Below, in pieces: positions 35,179 to 44,365 of a stretch of DNA of 64,000 nucleotides. Each line of letters opens with the position of its first letter. Position 1 is the stretch's first letter. The stretch is taken from NCBI RefSeq assembly GCF_001618885.1, contig NZ_CP015114.1:62001-126000 (forward strand), given 5' to 3'. Source of the stretch: Staphylococcus condimenti. GTDB lineage: Bacteria > Bacillota > Bacilli > Staphylococcales > Staphylococcaceae. The notes beneath the pieces are model-generated. The model had not been told where the DNA came from and did no database searches. It saw only the letters and a program-made list of their open reading frames with translations. A program made the position numbers and the translations under genes.

Positions 35179-36660
35179 ATGCGCGTTGCAATTATTGGGA
35201 TGGGGACAGCTGGTGTAAGTATCCTGCGTCAATTAGAGTCTCATTCATATTTTAAAGAATTAGACATCGATGTATATGATGATCCGCAAAATATGGGGCA
35301 AGGTGTACCTTTTCAAAATGATAGTTCACAACTGCTTATTAATTTACCAAGTAAGGATATGTCGTTAAATTTTCATGACGCAGCTGAGTTTTTCAACTGG
35401 TATGAAAGTCAAAATCAATTTAAGTTTGAAAATGCTACATATTTACCTAGATTTGTTTTTGGTCACTACATGAAAAGTTACTTAGAAAAATTTGACCGAG
35501 AATATGACAATATTCATTTGATTACTGAAAAAGCGACTGAAATGTATCTTGAACAAGGTTTTGAAAGAAATGCTAAAATACAATATTTTGTATGTACAAA
35601 TCATCAACAAGAAGCGTGCAGACAATATGACTATGTCTTTTTAACAGTAGGAACGATGGCATATCATGATCCATATCATTTAAAAGGTTTAAAGGGATAT
35701 ATTAAATCGCCGTACCCTACATATGAAACCTTGAATGATGTTAAAGATACAGATGATATCGCAATTATCGGCACTGGATTATCAAGTTTAGATGTCATTC
35801 GATATGTCGTAAAACATCATCCGAATTTACCTATCACTGCAACGAGTCGGCACGGCGAATTTCCAAGTGTGCGTGGTAATATGATTGATATCACACTTAA
35901 ACATATTACAAAAGAAAATTTTGATAAAATCTTACGTTCACATTTTGGAGTGGTACCTTTGGAATCTATGATTCGATTGTTCGAAAAAGAATGTGAAACG
36001 TATGATATACCGCTAGAAGCATTAATCCATCGCAAAGTAGGAGATCCAGTTAAAGATTTAAAGTATGACTTATCTCATCCTGAAATATTAGGAGTATTTC
36101 AAAGTTTGCTTGAAACTATAAAAGAAAATATGAATTGGATTTGGAATAGCTTGAGTTTACAAGACCAAGAAGCATTTATGAAAAAATATATGCCGATTTT
36201 AAAAGCTAATTCTAATCCAATGCCGCCTCGAACTGCACGATTGTTGATTGAAGAAATTGAAGCTGGGCATGTGGTGGTCAAAAAAGATTTAGAAAATGTT
36301 CGTTATGAAAATGAAGTATATGTTTTTGAATATCCTGATCAAGATGAACCAGATTATTATAATGTGGTTATTAATGCAACTGGACCAAGAACGCAACTAA
36401 AGGATTTGGATGATGATGATGGATTTATTGTCGATATTGCGAATCGACAGATTGTACAGGCGCATCCAATGGGCGGTATTCAAATTGTTCCGGAGACGAA
36501 TCAAGTTATAAGTCCAAGACACGGCACGTTACCTCATTTGATTGCGATAGGCCAGATTACAAATGGAATAAATCAAGCGCGAAATGGCGTTAATATGATT
36601 GTCCGTCAGTCTGTTCAAGCTGTTGAAAGTCTCTATGCATTTCATCAAGAAAATCGATAA
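35179..36660 (+). CDS. FAD/NAD(P)-binding protein (NAD_binding_9 type)
   Basis: 493 residues. The N-terminal Rossmann motif AIIGMGTAGVSIL (residues 4-16) binds a dinucleotide. A second nucleotide-binding motif AIIGTGLSSLDVIRYV lies near residue 195. DDPQNMGQGVPFQND, where QGVPF follows the first motif, is typical of the family that reads YDP..GxGxPY. Members of this family are found beside siderophore or antibiotic genes and as stand-alone enzymes; the substrate is unknown. GAGGAGG precedes the ATG. It occupies the interval before the riboflavin operon where S. aureus may have arsenic genes. Confidence 0.75.
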   Translation: MRVAIIGMGTAGVSILRQLESHSYFKELDIDVYDDPQNMGQGVPFQNDSSQLLINLPSKDMSLNFHDAAEFFNWYESQNQFKFENATYLPRFVFGHYMKSYLEKFDREYDNIHLITEKATEMYLEQGFERNAKIQYFVCTNHQQEACRQYDYVFLTVGTMAYHDPYHLKGLKGYIKSPYPTYETLNDVKDTDDIAIIGTGLSSLDVIRYVVKHHPNLPITATSRHGEFPSVRGNMIDITLKHITKENFDKILRSHFGVVPLESMIRLFEKECETYDIPLEALIHRKVGDPVKDLKYDLSHPEILGVFQSLLETIKENMNWIWNSLSLQDQEAFMKKYMPILKANSNPMPPRTARLLIEEIEAGHVVVKKDLENVRYENEVYVFEYPDQDEPDYYNVVINATGPRTQLKDLDDDDGFIVDIANRQIVQAHPMGGIQIVPETNQVISPRHGTLPHLIAIGQITNGINQARNGVNMIVRQSVQAVESLYAFHQENR

Positions 36661-36762
36661 GTAAGTTTTTATTATTGTAAGATTGATAATTTTAAGATAT
36701 GATTAAAACATGAGTTAAGATTTTATATAACTCGAATTGATTCAGAAACAATTTCATAAAAA
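36661..36762. other. Intergenic stretch before the FMN riboswitch
   Basis: Holds no terminator that I can see for the preceding gene. It must hold the rib promoter; no convincing -35/-10 pair was found in it. Confidence 0.3.
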
Positions 36763-36890
36763 TTCTTTCGGGGCAGGGTGAAATTCCCAACCGGCAGTAA
36801 ATTAAGCCTGCGACCTGTGTTCTATATAGAACATGGCTGATCTAGTGAGAATCTAGAGCCGACAGTAAAGTCTGGATGGGAGAAAGAATG
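36763..36890 (+). promoter_or_regulatory. FMN riboswitch (RFN element) upstream of ribD
   Basis: RFN element: P1 strands TTCTTTC (from 36763) and GAAAGAA (to about 36889). The conserved blocks GGGGCAGGGTGAAATTCCC, ACCGGCAGTA, AGCCTGCGACC, and GTCTGGATGGGAGAAAGAA are all present. FMN binding should reduce expression of ribD-E-BA-H, through the terminator at 37017-37051. About 125 nt separate the two. Confidence 0.96.
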
Positions 36891-37016
36891 AAGACGTCAT
36901 TAAATATAAAACTCATTTATTAATTTTATATGTGAGGTTTAATTTGATTCGGCTTATTTAAGTACGCAATTTTATTAAATCAACTACTAATATTAATAAT
37001 CTATGATAAATTCTTT

Positions 37017-37051
37017 CCCGTTGCCCAATTTTGGTTGGCAGCGGGTTTTTT
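37017..37051 (+). terminator. Riboswitch terminator before ribD
   Basis: Stem CCCG-T-TGCC with GGCA-G-CGGG and a CAA/TTG inner extension, then TTTTTT, ending 14 bp before the ribD start. Confidence 0.8.
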
Positions 37052-37065
37052 AATGAGGTGATTGT

Positions 37066-38115
37066 TTGAATCGATTTTTAGACAATGCAATACAACTGGC
37101 AAAAATGGCAGAAGGACAAACTGGTGTAAATCCTGCTGTAGGTTCTGTTGTTGTCAATCAAGGCCGAATTGTCGGTCTCGGTGCACATTTGAAACAGGGT
37201 GAACGGCATGCTGAGGTCCAAGCTTTAGATATGGCAGGGGATCAAGCGCGTGGCGGTACTATTTATGTTTCTTTAGAACCATGTACACATTATGGTTCAA
37301 CTCCGCCTTGTGTCAATAAGATAATTGAAGCTGGAATATCGAAAGTGGTTTATGCAATGAAAGATATTACATTAGATTCGCCGGGTGATGAGATTTTAAA
37401 ATCAGCAGGCATTGACGTGGAATATCAGCATGATATTGAAGCAGAGAAAATGTATAGAGATTTCTTTGCTGCTAAAGTTTCTAAAATTCCAGAAGTTACA
37501 TTAAAGGTAAGTGTGAGTTTGGATGGTAAACAAGCGACGGACGCTGGTCAAAGTCAATGGATTACCAATCCAGATGTAAAACAAGATGTTTTGAAAAACC
37601 GTGCACGTCATGATGCGATATTGACAGGAGCAGGAACAGTAGAAGTGGATAACCCGAGTTTAACAGTCAGAATAGAAGGTGAACGCCAACCTATCCGAGT
37701 GATATTAGATAGAAGTGGTCGTTTAAGTTTTAGACAAAATATGTTTCATGACCGATTAACGCCAGTTTGGTTGTATACAGAAAATAAAGCATTACAAAAT
37801 AAAGAACATCCTGATAATATCAAGATTATTCAGTTAGAAGAATGTTCTATCCATAATATCTTACGTGATTTATATGATAAAGGTATCGGTTCACTTTATG
37901 TAGAAGCCGGACCGAATGTATCTTCACAATTTCTCCAATCAGAGTGTGTTCAAACACTTATTATTTACTACGCCCCGAAAGTTATTGGAGGTTCAGGGAA
38001 ATACCAATTCTATCAAACAGAAGAAGTACTTTCTTTGGATAAAATCCCTCAATTTGAAATTGCCCATTCTGAAATCATCGATCAAAATATTAAAGTTTCA
38101 CTAAGAAAGAAGTGA
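37066..38115 (+). CDS. ribD: Bifunctional riboflavin deaminase/reductase RibD
   Basis: 349 residues. The N-terminal deaminase domain has zinc ligands in GERHAEVQAL (H48-A-E50) and EPCTHYGSTPPC (C73, C82). The C-terminal reductase domain begins near residue 145 (VTLKVSVSLDGKQATDAGQSQWIT). It converts the first pyrimidine intermediate of riboflavin synthesis. The start is TTG at 37066 with GAGGTG 5 nt upstream. First gene of a four-gene operon under the FMN riboswitch. Confidence 0.96.
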   Translation: MNRFLDNAIQLAKMAEGQTGVNPAVGSVVVNQGRIVGLGAHLKQGERHAEVQALDMAGDQARGGTIYVSLEPCTHYGSTPPCVNKIIEAGISKVVYAMKDITLDSPGDEILKSAGIDVEYQHDIEAEKMYRDFFAAKVSKIPEVTLKVSVSLDGKQATDAGQSQWITNPDVKQDVLKNRARHDAILTGAGTVEVDNPSLTVRIEGERQPIRVILDRSGRLSFRQNMFHDRLTPVWLYTENKALQNKEHPDNIKIIQLEECSIHNILRDLYDKGIGSLYVEAGPNVSSQFLQSECVQTLIIYYAPKVIGGSGKYQFYQTEEVLSLDKIPQFEIAHSEIIDQNIKVSLRKK

Positions 38116-38121
38116 TTTAAT

Positions 38122-38754
38122 ATGTTTACCGGCATTGTAGAAGAGGTTGGTACAGTTGTTCAAACTTCTTCTAAGCAAAATGTCATGAGTCTGACAATTG
38201 AATGTGATGATATTTTAGAAGATATCCATATCGGTGATTCTATCAGCGTAAATGGTGCTTGCTTAACTGTAATTTCTTTTACTGAAAAAACATTTGATGT
38301 TCAAGTCATCAAAGGAACTGAAAATAAAACATATCTTTCTGAGCTGCGTAAAGGCAGTGAAGTAAATTTAGAACGTGCAATGCCAAGTCAGGGCCGTTTT
38401 GGCGGTCATTTTGTTCTTGGACATGTTGATGAAGTAGGTACAATTAAGCGGATTCAACCTTCAGCAAATTCTAACATTGTCACTATCCAATGCACTCCAG
38501 ATTTAACGAACCAAATGGTCCAACAAGGTTCTATTACTGTAGATGGCGTGAGTTTGACAATTTTCCGGTTAGGTGAGGGTCAATTTGATATTCATTTAAT
38601 TCCTGAAACAAAACGTTCAACGATTCTGAGTACGAAAAAAATTGGAGATAAAGTTCATTTAGAAGCAGATATGTTATTTAAGTATGTACAAAAGGCAATT
38701 TCAAAAAATGAATCTGGATTAACAAGAGAAAAATTAAGTCAGTTCGGATTTTAA
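38122..38754 (+). CDS. ribE: Riboflavin synthase, alpha subunit
   Basis: 210 residues with two tandem lumazine-binding repeats: MFTGIVEEVGTV (start) and GHVDEVGTIKR (near residue 98). NGACLTV and VDGVSLTI are the repeated ligand-binding stretches. It disproportionates two lumazines to riboflavin. Six bp after ribD. Confidence 0.95.
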   Translation: MFTGIVEEVGTVVQTSSKQNVMSLTIECDDILEDIHIGDSISVNGACLTVISFTEKTFDVQVIKGTENKTYLSELRKGSEVNLERAMPSQGRFGGHFVLGHVDEVGTIKRIQPSANSNIVTIQCTPDLTNQMVQQGSITVDGVSLTIFRLGEGQFDIHLIPETKRSTILSTKKIGDKVHLEADMLFKYVQKAISKNESGLTREKLSQFGF

Positions 38755-38769
38755 GAGGAGTGAATGTAA

Positions 38770-39951
38770 ATGATATTCGATAGTATAGAATCTGCTGTTG
38801 AAGAATTAAGAAATGGCAACAGCGTCATTGTAGTAGATAATGAAGATCGTGAAAATGAAGGCGATTTGATAGCTGTAACTGAATATATGAATGATAATAC
38901 TGTGAATTTCATGGCACAAGAAGGACGTGGTCTTATTTGTGCACCATTAGCACCTTCACTAGCTGAAAAATTAAATTTAACACCGATGGTTAAAGATAAT
39001 AGTGATGCCTTCGGTACTGCTTTTACTGAAAGTGTTGATCATATAGATACAACGACAGGAATTAGTGCAAATGAAAGAATGTTAACAGCAAAAGCACTTA
39101 TTTCTGATGAGTCTAAACCAGAACATTTTAATCGTCCTGGACATCTTTTCCCACTCATTGCAAGACCAGGCGGTGTGCTAGTAAGAAACGGCCACACTGA
39201 AGCTGCAGTTGATTTAGCATCTATGACAGGTGCCAAACCTGCTGGGTTGATTTGTGAAATCATGAATGAAGATGGAACAATGGCTAAGGGAGAACAATTG
39301 CAGAGTTTCAAAGAAAAACATAATTTAAAAATGATTTCAATTGAAGAATTAGTACATTACCGCAGAACTCATGAGCAACATATGCATGCTAAAGCAAAAG
39401 TACAGTTGCCGACTGATTTCGGTACTTTTGATATGTATGGTTTTGAATCTGATTATTCACATGAGGAAATTGTGGCGATTGTTAAAGGCGACATTAAAAA
39501 AGTAGAAAATGTACGTATTCATTCTTCATGTTTGACAGGTGATATCTTCCATAGTCAAAGATGTGATTGCGGTGCACAATTAGAAGCATCTATGAAATAT
39601 ATAGATGAACATGACGGAATGGTTATCTACTTGCCACAAGAAGGTCGAGGAATTGGATTGATTAATAAATTGAAAGCATACGAACTGATTGAACAAGGTT
39701 ATGATACTGTCACAGCAAATCTAGCGCTAGGCTTTGGCGAAGATTTACGTGATTATTATCATGCTGCTGAAATTCTTAAACATTTCGGTATCGAGAAAAT
39801 AAATTTATTAAGTAATAATCCAGAAAAATTCAAAGGTATGCAGCACTATGGTATTGATGTCGCAGAAAGAATTGAATTAATCGTTCCTGAATGCGAACAT
39901 AACCATGATTACATGCAAACAAAAAAAGAAAAAATGGGACATATGCTTTAA
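38770..39951 (+). CDS. ribBA: Bifunctional DHBP synthase / GTP cyclohydrolase II
   Basis: 393 residues. The N-terminal half (about 1-200) is 3,4-dihydroxy-2-butanone 4-phosphate synthase: [13 protein letters not shown] holds the acidic metal site and [10 protein letters not shown] another. The C-terminal half (about 205-393) is GTP cyclohydrolase [19 protein letters not shown] has the three zinc Cys residues, and [10 protein letters not shown] follows. It supplies both starting compounds of the pathway. GAGGAG before the ATG. Confidence 0.96.
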   Translation: MIFDSIESAVEELRNGNSVIVVDNEDRENEGDLIAVTEYMNDNTVNFMAQEGRGLICAPLAPSLAEKLNLTPMVKDNSDAFGTAFTESVDHIDTTTGISANERMLTAKALISDESKPEHFNRPGHLFPLIARPGGVLVRNGHTEAAVDLASMTGAKPAGLICEIMNEDGTMAKGEQLQSFKEKHNLKMISIEELVHYRRTHEQHMHAKAKVQLPTDFGTFDMYGFESDYSHEEIVAIVKGDIKKVENVRIHSSCLTGDIFHSQRCDCGAQLEASMKYIDEHDGMVIYLPQEGRGIGLINKLKAYELIEQGYDTVTANLALGFGEDLRDYYHAAEILKHFGIEKINLLSNNPEKFKGMQHYGIDVAERIELIVPECEHNHDYMQTKKEKMGHML

Positions 39952-39982
39952 GTACTATATAAGAAAATTGGAGGAATTGAGA

Positions 39983-40441
39983 ATGAACTTTGAAGGGAAA
40001 TTATTAGGACAAGATTTAAAAATAGGAATTGTAGTATCAAGATTTAATGACTTTATTACAGGACGTTTATTAGATGGTGCTAAAGACGTACTCGTAAGAC
40101 ATGAAGTAGATAGTGAAAAAATTGATGTAGCCTATGTGCCTGGTGCGTTTGAAATTCCTTTAGCTGCCAAAAAGCTTGCAGAGACTGGAAAATATGATGC
40201 AGTAATTACACTCGGCTGTGTGATTCGCGGTGCAACATCTCATTATGATTATGTTTGTAATGAAGTTGCAAAAGGCGTGTCAAAAGTCAGTGATACAAGT
40301 GGTTTGCCTGTTATTTTCGGTGTGCTTACAACTGAAACAATAGAACAAGCAGTTGAACGTGCAGGTACTAAAGCAGGAAATAAAGGGGCAGAAGCGGCGA
40401 TGGCTGCAATTGAAATGGCAAACTTATTGAAATCAATTTAA
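39983..40441 (+). CDS. ribH: 6,7-dimethyl-8-ribityllumazine synthase
   Basis: 152 residues. It forms the lumazine substrate of RibE; it typically builds a 60-mer icosahedral shell. [19 protein letters not shown] and [14 protein letters not shown] (with the catalytic His) are the signatures. ATG 39983 with TTGGAGG upstream; an earlier in-frame ATG at 39905 lies inside ribBA. Last gene of the operon. Confidence 0.96.
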   Translation: MNFEGKLLGQDLKIGIVVSRFNDFITGRLLDGAKDVLVRHEVDSEKIDVAYVPGAFEIPLAAKKLAETGKYDAVITLGCVIRGATSHYDYVCNEVAKGVSKVSDTSGLPVIFGVLTTETIEQAVERAGTKAGNKGAEAAMAAIEMANLLKSI

Positions 40442-40451
40442 TTTTATTGCT

Positions 40452-40503
40452 TTAAAAAAGGAAGAAACACTGAGTTTTGATAACTTAGTTTCTTCCTTTT
40501 TAT
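40452..40503. terminator. Bidirectional terminator between ribH and putA
   Basis: Long stem AAAAAGGAAGAAAC with GTTTCTTCCTTTTT, inner AGTTT/ACTTA region, followed by T-rich sequence on both sides. Confidence 0.85.
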
Positions 40504-40505
40504 TT

Positions 40506-41504
40506 TTATTTATTTTTTTTAATTAAAGCAGTTGCTGCTGTAGTCACTCCTATAACTGCTGCGATTACACCAGCAGTTATTGCAAGTGATTTAGGTTTAA
40601 CAAATTCTTTTACTGCTAAATTTAAGTTTTGCGGGCGTTCTGCTAAACGTCTCATAAAGTAACCAAACCAATCATCACCAAATGGTACATAAATACAGAA
40701 GTTATAATTCTCGTCTGCTGTAGCATATGCAAGGTCAGTACGGAATCCAAATAACATTTGGAATTCAAAATCATCTCTGTTGATATTGTTTTCTTCAACA
40801 AATTTTTTCACGTGATCGATAATTTTATCATCGTGAGTTGCGATAGATGTAAAATTCTTCGCATTTTTCAGTCTTTTTTCGATTAAAGAAATATAGTTCG
40901 CATCAATATCCTCTTTATTTTGGTATGCAATAGATGCATTTTCTTTATAAGCACCTTTAACGAGTCGTAATCGAATGTGCGGGTATTTTTCTACCATATC
41001 AGTAGCTGTATATAGATAAGCTTGGATAACAGTACCGACGTTATCATACTCTTTTGAAATATCATCTAACACATGTAAGATGTCATCAAGACCTTCAAAT
41101 TTTTCTGTGTCGATGTTAACGTGTCTATTATCTAATTCCTTTGCTTTAGCAACAATTTCTCTAAGGTTTCTTTCAGCCAAATCTAAATCAAATTCAGCAC
41201 CCAACTGACTGATTTTAATTGATAGATGTGCTTTAACATCGTTATCATGCATGGCTTGTAAGACTTTAAGGATAATGTTTTTTTCAATTAAACTCTCTTC
41301 TTCAGTACCAACAAATTCACCAAGACAGTCAACTGTCACTGTAATCCCCTTATCGTTTAATTCACGGATTGTTTTAATAAGATCATCTAATGAATTGCCA
41401 ACTACAACTTTGCTTGCCCCGAGCACTGGCCCATATTTCTTAGCTGAATTGTTTAAAAATGTATTATTAGATAATCCGATAAAAAAATCTTTGACAAGTG
41501 ACAT
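40506..41504 (-). CDS. putA: Proline dehydrogenase
   Basis: 332-residue FAD barrel enzyme that oxidises proline to pyrroline-5-carboxylate. LRLVKGAYKE (near residue 184) and the RRLAERPQN segment hold the conserved substrate-binding residues. The C-terminus SLAITAGVIAAVIGVTTAATALI is a hydrophobic helix that may tether it to the membrane. GGAGG sits 7 nt before ATG 41504; a longer start at 41519 is rejected. A perfect cre lies at 41561-41574, as expected for a carbon-catabolite-repressed gene. Confidence 0.93.
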   Translation of the reverse strand: MSLVKDFFIGLSNNTFLNNSAKKYGPVLGASKVVVGNSLDDLIKTIRELNDKGITVTVDCLGEFVGTEEESLIEKNIILKVLQAMHDNDVKAHLSIKISQLGAEFDLDLAERNLREIVAKAKELDNRHVNIDTEKFEGLDDILHVLDDISKEYDNVGTVIQAYLYTATDMVEKYPHIRLRLVKGAYKENASIAYQNKEDIDANYISLIEKRLKNAKNFTSIATHDDKIIDHVKKFVEENNINRDDFEFQMLFGFRTDLAYATADENYNFCIYVPFGDDWFGYFMRRLAERPQNLNLAVKEFVKPKSLAITAGVIAAVIGVTTAATALIKKNK

Positions 41505-41560
41505 AGTAATTCCTCCCATACAACTATATTGAAATTAGTGTATCATGTTTCAATAATGTA

Positions 41561-41574
41561 TGAAAACGTTAACA
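41561..41574. promoter_or_regulatory. cre (CcpA) site upstream of putA
   Basis: TGAAAACGTTAACA fits the cre consensus (TGWAANCGNTNWCA) and lies 57-70 bp before the putA start, so it can repress transcription in the presence of glucose. Confidence 0.75.
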
Positions 41575-41759
41575 ATATATAAAAGTACACTATATATTAA
41601 AATATTACAAAATCAGTAAACAATGTTAAAATAATTTTTCATCAAATGATTTAAATAATACTCGATTTTAAAGAAAGGTACTGTGCTCAAAATAGATTTT
41701 AAGGACTTCCTTTTGATACAATAGATTTAAATATTATTAGTAGAAGGGTAGTCGTTGAT

Positions 41760-42590
41760 ATGTGGAAGTGGGAAACAGAAAGTGAAGCAAAAGGAGTTAT
41801 TGTTATTGCTCATAATTTATTAGAACATACTGGAAGATATGCATATGTCATTACTTCATTAAGAAGGAATGGATATCATGTTATTATGGGTGACTTGCCA
41901 GGTCAAAGTCAGACATCACGTTCTAATAAAGGTCAAATTGACAACTTTGAAGTCTATCACGAACATATCCTAGAGTGGTTAAGAATAGCAAGTGAATATA
42001 AGTTGCCCACATTTTTAATGGGTGTAGGATTAGGCGGTTTAATTACATTAAACTTACTTGAAAGAACAGAATTACCGATTGAAGGTATTATACTCTTATC
42101 TCCACTTGTAGCTTTTCAAAAAAATAATAAAACACGAAAGAACATGCTGACATCAAATGTGGGTGCGGGTGTTAAAGATATGCGTTTTAATTTAGGTATT
42201 GAGCCTGAGCATTTAACGCGAAATGAAGAGGTAATAGAAGAAACAAAACAAGATGGATTGATGTTGAAAAAAGTTTCTTATCATTGGTATAAAGAAGTAG
42301 TAAATGTAATGAAAAAGACAATGGAGCATTTGGAAGATATCCAAAGTATTCCGATGTGTTTAATGTTTGGTAAAGATGACAAGGTATTAGAAACTGAAGC
42401 CATTTTAGAAATTAAAAATCGGGTCAAATCTGATGAGCTTTATTTTAAAGCTTGGGATGGTTTATATCATGAGATTCATAACGAACCAGAGCGTCCTTTA
42501 GTAATGCGTTATATTTTAAGTTATTTAAATAATAAAGTGAATGCGCTTGGATTTATACCTAATGATGTTGATGATCAAATTGAAATATAA
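41760..42590 (+). CDS. Lysophospholipase-like alpha/beta fold protein lacking the Ser nucleophile
   Basis: 276 residues, like monoglyceride lipase/YtpA. IVIAHNLLEHTGRYAY (near residue 14) equals the HGxxEHxxRY motif of monoglyceride lipases. The elbow reads MGVGLGG (residues 87-93), so the usual Ser is Gly90 (codon GGA). The acid (GKDDKV) and the His (WDGLYHEIHNEPE) are kept. The fold may have lost lipase activity or work with another residue. It stands alone between putA and a terminator. An ATG with AAGGG 11 nt upstream is used. Confidence 0.75.
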   Translation: MWKWETESEAKGVIVIAHNLLEHTGRYAYVITSLRRNGYHVIMGDLPGQSQTSRSNKGQIDNFEVYHEHILEWLRIASEYKLPTFLMGVGLGGLITLNLLERTELPIEGIILLSPLVAFQKNNKTRKNMLTSNVGAGVKDMRFNLGIEPEHLTRNEEVIEETKQDGLMLKKVSYHWYKEVVNVMKKTMEHLEDIQSIPMCLMFGKDDKVLETEAILEIKNRVKSDELYFKAWDGLYHEIHNEPERPLVMRYILSYLNNKVNALGFIPNDVDDQIEI

Positions 42591-42598
42591 AGCAGTGT

Positions 42599-42635
42599 AA
42601 CCAGCAACTTTTCCACAATTGTTGCTGGTTTTTTT
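42599..42635 (+). terminator. Terminator after the lipase-like gene
   Basis: Perfect 10-bp stem AACCAGCAAC / GTTGCTGGTT then a T-run. Confidence 0.88.
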
Positions 42636-42700
42636 AATAGCTTTTCCTAAAATAAAAATTTTTAAAATATTATCGTTAGAATGAAGAAAAATGATTGCTT

Positions 42701-42747
42701 TTCACAACGATAACTGGTATCTTTATTATGTGAAATAAATCACATAA
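42701..42747 (+). promoter_or_regulatory. ldh promoter with a Rex/ArcR-type operator
   Basis: -35 TTCACA (42701-42706), 17-bp spacer, -10 TATTAT (42724-42729). A perfect dyad TTATGTGA-N6-TCACATAA covers 42726-42747, overlapping the -10. It fits both a Rex site (TTGTGA-N6-TCACAA type, redox control by NADH) and a Crp/Fnr-type ArcR site (TGTGA-N6-TCACA). In S. aureus both act on fermentation genes. Confidence 0.75.
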
Positions 42748-42782
42748 GGAAAGTGATTTTTGAAAAAGGAAGGGTAAGTAAT

Positions 42783-43739
42783 ATGAAAAATATAAAAGCA
42801 AATAAAGTAGTATTAGTGGGCGATGGCGCTGTTGGTTCAAGTTATGCTTTTGCTATGGTAGCACAAGGTGTAGCAGATGAATTCTTCATTGTTGATATTG
42901 CTGAAGAAAAAGTTAAAGGTGACGTTCTCGATTTGAATCACGGCATGCCTTATGGAGAATCACCGTCAATTGTTAAAGCAGGATCATATGCAGATTGCTC
43001 TGATGCAGATTTAGTTGTAATTACAGCTGGTGCGCCCCAAAAACCAGGTGAAACGCGATTTGATTTAGTTGAAAAAAATACTAAGATTTTCAAATCAATT
43101 GTGGGTCAAATTATGGACAGCGGTTTTGATGGTATTTTCTTGATTGCTGCAAACCCAGTAGATGTATTAACTTATGTCACTAAAAAAGTTTCAGGTTTAC
43201 CTAAAGAGCGTGTTATAGGTTCAGGTACTATTTTAGATACAGCACGTTTCAAATACGAATTAGGTGCAGAATTCGGCGTTGCACCTGAAAGTGTAAATGC
43301 AAGTATTATTGGTGAACATGGTGATTCTGAGTTAGCAGTATGGTCTCAAGCGAGTATTGCTGGACAAAATTTACACGATATTTTAAAAAGTAACCCAGAA
43401 AAAGAAAAACGTATCGAAGAAATATTCTTAAATACGCGTGATGCAGCATATGATATTATCCAAGCTAAAGGCGCAACATATTATGGTATTGCTATGGGAT
43501 TACTTCATATTACTAAAGCAATTTTACGCAACCAAAACCTTGTATTGACTGTATCTAGTTATTTAGAAGGTGAGTATGGCAACGAAGATGTTTATATTGG
43601 TGTTCCAACACTTGTAAACCGTGCAGGTGCAGTTAAAATTTATGAAACACCATTAAATGACAAAGAAACTGAAGAATTTAACCATTCAGTTGAAGTTTTA
43701 AAAGATATTACAAAAAGTGTAGATAAATTATTTCAATAA
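42783..43739 (+). CDS. ldh: L-lactate dehydrogenase
   Basis: 318 residues. It reduces pyruvate to L-lactate with NADH, regenerating NAD in fermentation. NAD motif GDGAVGS is at 13-19, [11 protein letters not shown] at about 89-99 carries the catalytic Arg, and GEHGDSE has the catalytic His179. GGAAGGG precedes ATG 42783; the in-frame 42753 start is not used. The operator over the -10 makes it responsive to oxygen or redox state. Ends at a strong shared terminator. Confidence 0.97.
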   Translation: MKNIKANKVVLVGDGAVGSSYAFAMVAQGVADEFFIVDIAEEKVKGDVLDLNHGMPYGESPSIVKAGSYADCSDADLVVITAGAPQKPGETRFDLVEKNTKIFKSIVGQIMDSGFDGIFLIAANPVDVLTYVTKKVSGLPKERVIGSGTILDTARFKYELGAEFGVAPESVNASIIGEHGDSELAVWSQASIAGQNLHDILKSNPEKEKRIEEIFLNTRDAAYDIIQAKGATYYGIAMGLLHITKAILRNQNLVLTVSSYLEGEYGNEDVYIGVPTLVNRAGAVKIYETPLNDKETEEFNHSVEVLKDITKSVDKLFQ

Positions 43740-43745
43740 TTTTAA

Positions 43746-43797
43746 ATAAGCAAAACGTCCGCAGAACTTTTTAATTTCTGCGGACGTTTTGCTTTAT
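43746..43797. terminator. Bidirectional terminator between ldh and mnmM
   Basis: Perfect stem AAGCAAAACGTCCGCAGAA with its complement around an 8-nt loop; T-rich exits both ways. Confidence 0.88.
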
Positions 43798-43803
43798 TGA
43801 TTT

Positions 43804-44361
43804 TTATCTTTTTTCGATGGCACAAATATAAGGCGGGTTATTACGTTGGTTAATAAAACCATACTGTAATATATGTGCTTTTTGTTGATCGAAATTTTTA
43901 AGGTACTGATATACTGTCTCACTCTCTATTTTTCCTTCAGGATGTCCTGGATAGATAACGAGGACAATAATTCCTTCAGATGATAACATTTCAAAAATAT
44001 CCTCTATTGCTTTGATAGTAGTATCAGCTTCTGTGACAATGTGTTTATCACCTTTTGGTAAATAGCCTAAATTAAATACAGCCGCATCGACAGGATAGTC
44101 AGATGATTCGATGTATTGCATTACATTTTCATGACCATCATGTATTAAAATAGTGTTGTTAAAGTTTTCGACTTTTAATTGCGCAGCTTTAATAGCTTCT
44201 TCTTGAATATCGAAGCCATAAACTTTTCCATTTGGAACGTGCTGAGCCAAAAATAATGTATCGTGTCCATTACCGCACGTCGCGTCTATAACTGTACTAT
44301 TCTCATTAATATGCGATAAGATAAGTGACTTAGCAAATGGTAAAATACGTTCTACTTTCAT
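43804..44361 (-). CDS. mnmM: tRNA mnm5(s2)U34 methyltransferase MnmM (YtqB-like)
   Basis: 185 residues. Class I SAM fold: motif I TVIDATCGNGHDTLFLA (near residue 22), then VYGFDIQEEAI and VFNLGYLPKGD, which is diagnostic of the YtqB family. The B. subtilis member is known as the methylase that completes mnm5s2U in the wobble position of tRNAs. The neighbouring radical SAM gene (YtqA/MnmL) is part of the same pathway. Ends at a terminator shared with ldh; it begins 4 bp after the mnmL gene. Confidence 0.85.
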   Translation of the reverse strand: MKVERILPFAKSLILSHINENSTVIDATCGNGHDTLFLAQHVPNGKVYGFDIQEEAIKAAQLKVENFNNTILIHDGHENVMQYIESSDYPVDAAVFNLGYLPKGDKHIVTEADTTIKAIEDIFEMLSSEGIIVLVIYPGHPEGKIESETVYQYLKNFDQQKAHILQYGFINQRNNPPYICAIEKR

Positions 44362-44365
44362 TTGA

